Positions 58,117 to 64,000 of a DNA stretch of 64,000 nucleotides are shown one piece after another; position 1 is the stretch's first letter, and each line of letters starts with the position of its first letter. A model generated the notes under the pieces. It searched no databases. It was not told where the DNA came from and was given only the letters and a program-made list of their open reading frames with translations. Position numbers and translations under genes: made by a program. Origin of the DNA: Ignavibacteriales bacterium (GTDB taxonomy: Bacteria > Bacteroidota > Ignavibacteria > Ignavibacteriales > Ignavibacteriaceae); the NCBI GenBank assembly GCA_016707585.1, contig JADJHL010000011.1:62001-126000 (forward strand), given 5' to 3'.

Positions 58117-60111
58117 ATGAAGTACTTAAAAACTTTCTTTGTGGTTTTTTTGATTCTGGGCTTCAATTCATATTCACAGACTGCAAGAGTTCAGGTTATA
58201 CACAATTCTGCTGATGTTTTAGCCGGCAGTGTTGATGTTTATGTTAATGGCGCTTTATCAATTCCGGATTTTGCTTTCAGATCAGCAACTCCGTTTATTG
58301 ATCTTCCTGCAGGTGTTACGCTAAATATCGGTGTTGCACCCGGTAATAGTGTATCGGTTAATGATACTCTTAAGAACTTTCCTGTAGTTCTTGCTTCTGG
58401 AGAAAAATATGTTGTCTTCGCTAACGGTGTTTTAACTGGTGGTTATACTCCTAATCCCGATAGCAGAAATACAGACTTTACATTATTTGTAAAACCTATG
58501 GCAAGAGAAACAGGCACAACTAGTGATGTGGATTTGTTTGTACTGCATGGTTCAACAGATGCACCGACTGTTGATGTAAAAGTACGCCAGTTATCAAGCG
58601 CTACAATTGTTGATAACGCTGCTTACGGAGATATTACTCCTTATTTAACTGCACCTGCTCAGGACGTTACTTTAGATTTGTATCTTGGTAACGGAGTTAA
58701 TTATGTTGCTTCATTCACTGCTCCTTTATCCGGTTTAGGTGGTGGCGCAGCTGCAGTTTTTGCTTCCGGATTTTTAGATCCAGCCGCTAACCAGAACGGT
58801 GCAGCTTTTGGATTATTTGCAGCTTTACCAAATGGAACTGTTTTGCAATTACCTTCAGCTACTGCTCCTAATGCAAGAGTGCAAGTTATACATAACTCAG
58901 CAGATGTATTAGCTGGCAGTGTTGATGTTTATATTAATGATGCGTTGGCTATTCCTGATTTTGCATTCAGAACCGCAACTCCGTTTATAGATCTTCCTGC
59001 AGGTGTAACTTTAAATATTGGTGTTGCCCCCGGCAACAGCTCTTCTGTAAATGATACTTTGGCAAATTTTCCGTTTATACTTTCTGCAGATGAAAAATAT
59101 GTTGTGTTCGCAAATGGTGTTTTAACTAGCGGATATTTACCAAACCCTGATGGCAGAAACACTGACTTTACTTTATTTGTAAAACCCATGGCTCAAGAAA
59201 TTGGCACAGGCTCGGGTGTTGATTTATTCGTATTGCATGGTTCTACTGATGCTCCAACTGTTGATGTAAAGGCAAGAGAAGTCGGTAACTTAGTATTAGT
59301 AAATGATGCGGCTTACAGCGACATTACACCATACTTTACAGTACCTGCCGGAAACTACACATTAGATTTATATCTGACTGATGGAACAACTCTAGTAGCC
59401 TCATTTATAGCTAACTTGGCAGGATTAGGCGGTGGCGCTGCATCTGTATTTGCTTCAGGGTTTCTTAATCCATCCGGAAACCAAAACGGGGCACCATTTG
59501 GTTTGTTTGCAGCCCTCCCAGATGGCTCCGTAATTGAGTTACCTTCAGGTGTTTTGCCGGTTGAGTTGAGCTCGTTTTCGATGAACGTTAATGGTACAGA
59601 TGTTAATCTTAACTGGTCTACAGCTACCGAAACCAATAATAATGGATTTGAAGTTCAGAGAAAATCAGGAACCGAATTTGTAACTATTGGTTTTGTTAAT
59701 GGCAATGGTACAACCACAGAGATTCAGAATTATTCTTTTACTGATTCTAAACTATCTGTTGGTAATTATTCATACAGACTAAAACAAATTGATTTCGATG
59801 GATCATTTGAGTACTCTAATGTTATCAATGTGGATTTAACAGCTCCAACTGTTTTTGATCTTGAGCAGAATTATCCAAATCCTTTCAACCCATCTACAAT
59901 GATAAGCTACAGCATTCCACAAAGTTCATTTGTAACATTAAAAGTTTATGATATCATTGGTAATGAAGTTGCTACACTTGTAAATCAAAATCAGCAAGCT
60001 GGTAAATACGATATTAGATTCAATGCTTCTAACTTAAGTAACGGTGTTTATTTGTATTCGATTAAAACTAATAATTTTACTTCTACTAAGAAAATGATCC
60101 TGATGAAATAA
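58117..60111 (+). CDS. T9SS-secreted protein with tandem DUF4397 repeats
   Basis: 664 residues. Signal peptide ends about residue 21. Two near-identical units of 230 residues follow (23-252 and 253-482), each a pair of DUF4397-like beta-sandwich domains: ARVQVIHNSADVLAGSVDVY, then DVDLFVLHGSTDAPTVDVK. An FnIII-like domain (VELSSFSMNVNGTDVNLNWSTATETNNNGFEVQRK) and a type A sorting domain (NYPNPFNPSTMISYSIPQSS to the end) come next. It is a surface protein, perhaps adhesin-like. GGAG precedes the ATG. The internal tandem duplication is recent-looking at DNA level. Confidence 0.9.
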   Translation: MKYLKTFFVVFLILGFNSYSQTARVQVIHNSADVLAGSVDVYVNGALSIPDFAFRSATPFIDLPAGVTLNIGVAPGNSVSVNDTLKNFPVVLASGEKYVVFANGVLTGGYTPNPDSRNTDFTLFVKPMARETGTTSDVDLFVLHGSTDAPTVDVKVRQLSSATIVDNAAYGDITPYLTAPAQDVTLDLYLGNGVNYVASFTAPLSGLGGGAAAVFASGFLDPAANQNGAAFGLFAALPNGTVLQLPSATAPNARVQVIHNSADVLAGSVDVYINDALAIPDFAFRTATPFIDLPAGVTLNIGVAPGNSSSVNDTLANFPFILSADEKYVVFANGVLTSGYLPNPDGRNTDFTLFVKPMAQEIGTGSGVDLFVLHGSTDAPTVDVKAREVGNLVLVNDAAYSDITPYFTVPAGNYTLDLYLTDGTTLVASFIANLAGLGGGAASVFASGFLNPSGNQNGAPFGLFAALPDGSVIELPSGVLPVELSSFSMNVNGTDVNLNWSTATETNNNGFEVQRKSGTEFVTIGFVNGNGTTTEIQNYSFTDSKLSVGNYSYRLKQIDFDGSFEYSNVINVDLTAPTVFDLEQNYPNPFNPSTMISYSIPQSSFVTLKVYDIIGNEVATLVNQNQQAGKYDIRFNASNLSNGVYLYSIKTNNFTSTKKMILMK

Positions 60112-60141
60112 TGTACAAGTAACATTGTACACTGCACAATT

Positions 60142-60167
60142 AAGGCACGAGCAATCGTGCCTTTTTT
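60142..60167 (+). terminator. Intrinsic terminator (shared cassette, second copy)
   Basis: AAGGCACGA and TCGTGCCTT around 4 bases, followed by TTTTTAATTT. The 30 bases before it (TAATGTACAAGTAACAT to CAATT) match those after the gene ending at 57898. Confidence 0.92.
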
Positions 60168-60231
60168 AATTTAAATGAGTATATAACTTTTCTTAACTTT
60201 CACCAACTAATAATTCACATAAGGATTATCC

Positions 60232-60759
60232 ATGCAAAAAGACCCGCGCTACCCAATTGGTAAGTTTGATTATAACATAACCGTGACAAAAGAAATGAGA
60301 AAAGAATTCATCAACACAATCGAAACTCTTCCAGCACAACTAAGAAAAGAAATTGAGAATCTTTCTCAGCAGCAACAGGATACTCCTTATCGAGACGGTG
60401 GCTGGACAATAAGACAAGTTGTTCATCATCTTCCGGATAGTCATTTAAATTCGTATGTAAGATTTAAGCTTGCATTAACAGAGAATAATCCTGCAATAAA
60501 AACTTACGAAGAACATCTTTGGGCAGAATTACAGGATACTTTTAAAACTCCGATTGATGTTTCGTTAAATCTTTTAGAATCACTCCATACAAGATGGGCA
60601 ATACTTCTTAACTCACTGACTGCTGAGCAATTTGAAAGAACATTCCAGCATCCTGAATGGGGAAAAGTAAATTTAAGCACATCGCTTGCAATGTATGCCT
60701 GGCACTGCAAACATCATCTTGCGCATATTACAGAATTAAAAAAGAAAATGGGCTGGTAA
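60232..60759 (+). CDS. YfiT/BstA-type DinB-superfamily protein
   Basis: 175 residues. Four-helix bundle of the DinB/YfiT family, putative thiol transferases or metal hydrolases. DPRYPIGKFDY is the usual N-terminus, TPYRDGGWTIRQVVHHLPDSH carries the first His ligand and YAWHCKHHLAHITELKKKMGW the other two. The trio of His matches the metal-binding triad. It starts a run with the MFS gene, whose ATG is five bases downstream. Confidence 0.9.
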   Translation: MQKDPRYPIGKFDYNITVTKEMRKEFINTIETLPAQLRKEIENLSQQQQDTPYRDGGWTIRQVVHHLPDSHLNSYVRFKLALTENNPAIKTYEEHLWAELQDTFKTPIDVSLNLLESLHTRWAILLNSLTAEQFERTFQHPEWGKVNLSTSLAMYAWHCKHHLAHITELKKKMGW

Positions 60760-60764
60760 GATTT

Positions 60765-61961
60765 ATGAATCCGTGGAAAGGATTAAAAGGTCTTCCGCAC
60801 GATATGTGGGCGTTGTTCTTTACATCGCTCATCAATCGATCAGGAACAATGGTTATCCCTTTTCTTGCACTTTATCTTACAAAAAAAATTGGCGTGAGCC
60901 CTACTGAAGCAGGAACAGCATTGCTTGTTTATGGAGCTGCTGCTTTTATTGCCGCACCGTTAACAGGAAAACTTTCTGATAAGATCGGTTCGCTGAAGGT
61001 AATGAAGTTTGCTTTGTTCGGATCGGGAATTTTATTTTTTGTTTACTCTTTTATTACGGACTACAACTGGATACTTGCTGCAACATTTATTCTTGCCGCA
61101 GTTAACGAATCATTTCGTCCTGCTAATCTTTCTTTTATTACTGAAATTGTTACACCATCACAGCGCAGAATGGCATTTGCATTAAACCGTTTGGCAATTA
61201 ATGCGGGAATGAGTATTGGTCCTGTCATCGGCGGATTTTTAACGCTCATTGATTACCATTATTTGTTTTACGCTAATGCTATTGCATCAATTGCTGCGGG
61301 GATTTACACCAGTTCAATTAAATGGTCATCACTTGCAGGTGCACAAAAAGAGCAAACTGATAAAAAAAATATTTCTAATATAAAATTCGCAATTCTTTCT
61401 GATAAAAGTTATTTATTTTTTCTTTTTGCAATTATTCCTGCCAATCTTGTTTTCTTCCAGCATCTTGGCGCACTTCCATTATATATCGTTAACGATTTGG
61501 GATACACTACTGCTGCATTCGGATTATTTGGTTCGATAAACACAATTTTAATAATCATTGCAGAAGTTCCCCTTAACAACTGGATGAATAATGTATCTTA
61601 CAAAAAAACTTTAATGCTCGGAGCTTTTTTTGCAGCAATTGGTTTTGGTGGATTTGCAATTGCAACAACAACATTTCCTCTTGTGGTTGCAATTATAGTT
61701 TTTACAATTGGCGAAATGACATTCTTCCCAATAACCGCCGCATACACTTCTGAAATTGCTCCTGCAGATAGACGTGGTGAGTATATGGGATATTATCAGA
61801 TGACATTTAGCTTTGCATTTTCTGCCGGTCCGTGGCTGGGAACTGTTGTATATGAAAATTATGGTTCTGTAATTTTATGGAGTGGTGCATTAGTTTTTGG
61901 TTTGATAACAACCGCGTTAATGTTTTTTGTTAAGGAGAAGAATTTATCAAATGGAAATTGA
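60765..61961 (+). CDS. MFS transporter
   Basis: 398 residues from the ATG at 60765, consistent with a twelve-helix MFS. LTGKLSDKIGSLKVM is the motif A loop (GxLxDRxGxxxxL variant), and NLSFITEIVTPSQRRMAFALNRLAINAGMSIGPVIGGF is a conserved MFS block. The second half ends with AYTSEIAPADRRGEYMGYYQMTFSFAFSAGPWLGT. This is a drug/metabolite exporter-like member; the substrate is unknown. The frame extends back to 60657, but that overlaps the YfiT gene. Confidence 0.92.
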   Translation: MNPWKGLKGLPHDMWALFFTSLINRSGTMVIPFLALYLTKKIGVSPTEAGTALLVYGAAAFIAAPLTGKLSDKIGSLKVMKFALFGSGILFFVYSFITDYNWILAATFILAAVNESFRPANLSFITEIVTPSQRRMAFALNRLAINAGMSIGPVIGGFLTLIDYHYLFYANAIASIAAGIYTSSIKWSSLAGAQKEQTDKKNISNIKFAILSDKSYLFFLFAIIPANLVFFQHLGALPLYIVNDLGYTTAAFGLFGSINTILIIIAEVPLNNWMNNVSYKKTLMLGAFFAAIGFGGFAIATTTFPLVVAIIVFTIGEMTFFPITAAYTSEIAPADRRGEYMGYYQMTFSFAFSAGPWLGTVVYENYGSVILWSGALVFGLITTALMFFVKEKNLSNGN

Positions 61962-62664
61962 TCTGATTAAACTTAAAGAAAATCTTAAGCAAGATTTCAT
62001 TACTAACATCAGTACAATTCGATTTATTGAGAATAATCCAATTACAGAAATTTTTGAGATAAACAATTCATATCTCATCAAAGGCACGAGCGATGTAGTA
62101 TGGGTTTACGTTGTTTGCAATAATGAAAAGGATCTTAAAGTTTTGTTAGAGAAATCTAGAAGCAACACGTACTTTGCTTCTGTAGAAGATTGGATGATTC
62201 CAATTATCACAGAAAAAAGAAAAGCTGAGTGGATATTAAGCACAATGCGTTATTATCTACCTGAAGATGTTGAAGTTCCTGAAAACAAAATTGAAGTAAT
62301 TCCATTAACAACAGATCATATCGGGTTTATTATTTCACAATCAAACTATAAACAATTTTTATCTCCCGCTTATGTAGAAGAAAGAATTTCAAAATCCATA
62401 AGCGCTGCGATATTTAAGAAAGATAAACTTGTTGCGTGGGGTTTAACTCACGATGATGGTGCACTTGGCTCGCTGCACGTACTGGATGAATACAGAAAAA
62501 AAGGTTATGGAAAAGAAATTCTAATTTCGCTTATTCATAAAAACAAAAAACTTGGTAAAATATCTTTTGCACAGATTGAGGAAAAAAATCCAAAAGCAAC
62601 AAATCTTATTGAACATTTAGGTTTTGTGAAAGACAGAAGAGTAAGTTGGATAAAGTTGAAATAG
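61951..62664 (+). CDS. GNAT-family acetyltransferase
   Basis: 237 residues from the ATG at 61951, with AAGGAGAAG upstream inside the MFS gene; the frame overlaps the MFS stop by 11 bases. The C-terminal domain has LGSLHVLDEYRKKGYGKEILISLIHKNKKLG, with the acetyl-CoA loop RKKGYGKE, and IEEKNPKATNLIEHLGFVKDRR, as in FR47/GLYAT-like GNATs. The N-terminal half (about 1-130) is an extra domain with NPITEIFEINNSYLI. The acceptor substrate is unknown. Confidence 0.88.
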   Translation: MEIDLIKLKENLKQDFITNISTIRFIENNPITEIFEINNSYLIKGTSDVVWVYVVCNNEKDLKVLLEKSRSNTYFASVEDWMIPIITEKRKAEWILSTMRYYLPEDVEVPENKIEVIPLTTDHIGFIISQSNYKQFLSPAYVEERISKSISAAIFKKDKLVAWGLTHDDGALGSLHVLDEYRKKGYGKEILISLIHKNKKLGKISFAQIEEKNPKATNLIEHLGFVKDRRVSWIKLK

Positions 62665-62721
62665 TAAATATTAACGTAACCTTTCTTAATTTTGATAAAT
62701 AAATTAATTATGGTTTACAAA

Positions 62722-63171
62722 ATGGATTTAAAAGAATTACTTAAAACTCAAAGCTCAGAAATTTTAGATGGCGCACTTCAATCATTAAACTGCGCACATC
62801 TTAAATCATATTCAAAATCAACACAAAGTGAAAACAAAAAAAGATTATTAAATCTTTTAACGTTAACAGAAAAATGTGTAGGAGAAAAAAGACTTCTTCC
62901 AATGAAAGAATATTCTGCACAAATTGCTAAAGAAAGATTTGATGCAGGATTTGATTTGCACGAAGTTCACACGGCATTTAATGCGCTTGAAGAGGAAATC
63001 TGGAATCGTGTAACAAAAAACATATCAGCAGAAAATCTTGGCGAAGCGTTGGGATTGATCAGCACTGTTCTTGGCGCGGGAAAAGAAGAGCTAGCATTAA
63101 CTTATGTTACGCTTGCTAGCAAAACAAGAACACAAACATTAAATCTTACAGAGCTTTTTGGCAGGAATTAG
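62722..63171 (+). CDS. RsbRD N-terminal-domain-like protein
   Basis: 149 residues from the ATG at 62722; ATG 62710 is an alternative, and neither has a clear Shine-Dalgarno. It is all-helical. LKELLKTQSSEILDGALQSLNC near the start and LLPMKEYSAQIAKERFDAGFDLHEVHTAFNALEEEIWNRVTKNI resemble the RsbRD/RsbU-type N-terminal sensor domain that binds regulators of the stressosome or phosphatase. No catalytic output domain is attached. It follows the GNAT gene by 57 bases. Confidence 0.65.
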   Translation: MDLKELLKTQSSEILDGALQSLNCAHLKSYSKSTQSENKKRLLNLLTLTEKCVGEKRLLPMKEYSAQIAKERFDAGFDLHEVHTAFNALEEEIWNRVTKNISAENLGEALGLISTVLGAGKEELALTYVTLASKTRTQTLNLTELFGRN

Positions 63172-63187
63172 AAAAGATTAAACTGTT

Positions 63188-63253
63188 TGTCATTCCCACG
63201 AAAGTGGGAATCTGTTTTTTGTGTTAGAGATTCCCGTTTGCACGGGAATGACA
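63188..63253. repeat. 66-bp inverted-repeat element (double hairpin)
   Basis: Bounded by TGTCATTCCC and GGGAATGACA, so the whole element is one large inverted repeat. Each half is itself a hairpin: TTCCCACGAAAGTGGGAA and TTCCCGTTTGCACGGGAA. Such CATTCCC-type double hairpins occur as dispersed REP/BIME-like repeats in many bacteria. Confidence 0.65.
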
Positions 63254-63271
63254 TCGGGATACAATTAAAAA

Positions 63272-63670
63272 TTATTTAAGCACTAATGTATCTGGACCAG
63301 AAACTTTATTGATATGGCATTTACAATCATCTGTATTAAACATAAACTCGCCATTAGCAATTTTGCTTCCATCGGTTGCAGAAAAATAAATTGCTTGCGC
63401 TGTTCCGCAAGTACACATTATATGAGTAAAAGAATCATTTAACACTGTGTATTTTCCTTCACCCAAATAATAAGGTTCTTGTTGAACATCTAACTCATCA
63501 CCATCTTTATCTTTAATTGTAATATTTAAAGAATCAACCGGAACACCGAGAGTATCAACAACAGTTACAAGATAAGTTCTGTATTCTTCTGTGCAAAGAC
63601 AATCTTTATCAATTTCTGAACACGAAAAAATAACAAAAAGAATAAATATTACTGATAATAATGATTTCAT
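63272..63670 (-). CDS. Small cysteine-rich lipoprotein, unknown function
   Basis: 132 residues with a lipoprotein signal ending FVIFSC. Three CxC/CxxC-like pairs follow in the mature part (DCLCTE, MCTCGTA and DDCKCH) around a beta domain VVDTLGVPVDSLNITIKDKDGDEL, which looks like a carboxypeptidase-regulatory or Ig-like fold. The six Cys and one His could form disulfides or bind a metal. Not recognised further. Confidence 0.62.
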   Translation of the reverse strand: MKSLLSVIFILFVIFSCSEIDKDCLCTEEYRTYLVTVVDTLGVPVDSLNITIKDKDGDELDVQQEPYYLGEGKYTVLNDSFTHIMCTCGTAQAIYFSATDGSKIANGEFMFNTDDCKCHINKVSGPDTLVLK

Positions 63671-63772
63671 AAAGTAAGAATTTGAGTTTAAGGTTTATAA
63701 ACAATAATGTAATTTGTAATCAAACTTAAGCTTATTTTTGTGATAAATCCATAAACAAATTTGTAGTGTAGA

Positions 63773-64000
63773 ATGGCAAAAACTTGTGTGCTTTTAATTA
63801 ATCTCGGAACTCCTGATAGTCCATCCGTTAAAGATGTAAGAAAATATTTGTTTGAGTTTTTGAACGATCCTCGTGTTATTGATATAAATCCTATCGGAAG
63901 ATTTTTTTTGGTGAATTTTATTATTGTTCCATTCCGCTCTCCCAAATCTGCAAAGATTTACAAAGAATTGTGGACAGATAAGGGTTCTCCAATTATGATT
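63773..64000 (+). CDS. hemH: Ferrochelatase (C-terminal part outside window)
   Basis: Inserts Fe2+ into protoporphyrin IX, the last step of haem b synthesis. The 76 visible residues start at the ATG 63773: MAKTCVLLINLGTPDSPSVKDVRKYLFEFLNDPRVIDIN and FRSPKSAKIYKELWTDKGSPIMI are the N-terminal ferrochelatase signature. About 270 residues lie beyond the right edge. Its partner step, protoporphyrinogen oxidase, is at the left edge of the window. Confidence 0.92.
   Translation, partial: MAKTCVLLINLGTPDSPSVKDVRKYLFEFLNDPRVIDINPIGRFFLVNFIIVPFRSPKSAKIYKELWTDKGSPIMI

Noticed and set aside
1..64000. CRISPR array, tRNA, rRNA, prophage or plasmid genes
   Set aside because: No direct-repeat/spacer array, no cloverleaf-like sequence in the short gaps, and no integrase, transposase, capsid or replication gene was found.

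Overview
The window is AT-rich DNA from a Gram-negative bacterium of the Bacteroidota/Chlorobiota/Ignavibacteriota lineage, most probably an Ignavibacteria-like organism. Four large secreted proteins end in the type IX secretion (Por) C-terminal sorting domain with the QNYPNPFNPST motif typical of Ignavibacteria. There are many small lipoproteins and beta-barrel outer-membrane proteins, and one promoter fits the Bacteroidota -33/-7 type (TTG-N19-TAnnTTTG). No rRNA, tRNA, CRISPR array, transposase, integrase or phage gene was seen, so this reads as ordinary chromosome with local repeats.

Layout. 1-844: protoporphyrinogen oxidase cut by the left edge. 1.0-7.8 kb: envelope genes (lipoproteins, a WCxWC thioredoxin, four beta-barrels) plus malQ. 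8.1-10.1 kb: DedA, a second WCxWC thioredoxin and an exported unknown. 10.1-12.9 kb: a translationally coupled M16 protease pair, one subunit with and one without the zinc motif. 13-15 kb: a T9SS-secreted Asp-box protein. 15.3-17.9 kb: SpoIIAA-like, YceI and short RecQ. 18.1-24.3 kb: an overlapping operon of a REC-PASx6 protein, an ErcA-type iron alcohol dehydrogenase, a PAS/HisKA_2 histidine kinase and a DUF1684 lipoprotein. 24.3-28.6 kb: a run of single genes (VOC, EamA, SDR, an EamA remnant, MsrA, an F420-reductase-like protein) separated by degenerate palindromic repeats. 28.8-33.1 kb: an orphan ParA, then convergently an SPFH/unknown/ribbon-helix-helix group and a lipoprotein/coiled-coil pair with a frameshift. 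33.3-37.7 kb: YidB-like, DEAD-box helicase, T9SS protein and an unusual acidic repeat lipoprotein. 37.8-41.6 kb: transketolase operon with a 50-residue Cys-rich protein, a haem-binding protein and DUF6498. 41.7-52 kb: Fic, acyl-CoA dehydrogenase, cupin/methyltransferase, NTF2-like, SRPBCC, PfkB kinase, gluzincin, thioesterase, a HisH-like protein lacking its catalytic Cys, and an epimerase. 52-64 kb: beta-lactamase-like protein, envelope proteins, Tag glycosylase, two T9SS proteins with matching 3' ends, a YfiT/MFS/GNAT/RsbRD-like run and the start of hemH.

The most unusual system is the 18.1-23.3 kb operon. An apparently complete iron-dependent alcohol dehydrogenase is encoded between, and overlapping, two signal-transduction genes. 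This suggests a dehydrogenase acting within or feeding a two-component pathway. The next most notable items are the HisH homologue with Gly in place of the nucleophile, the gene-remnant and repeat-rich 24-28 kb segment, a REP-like palindrome inside a signal-peptide coding region, and recurring leader and terminator motifs around exported-protein genes.
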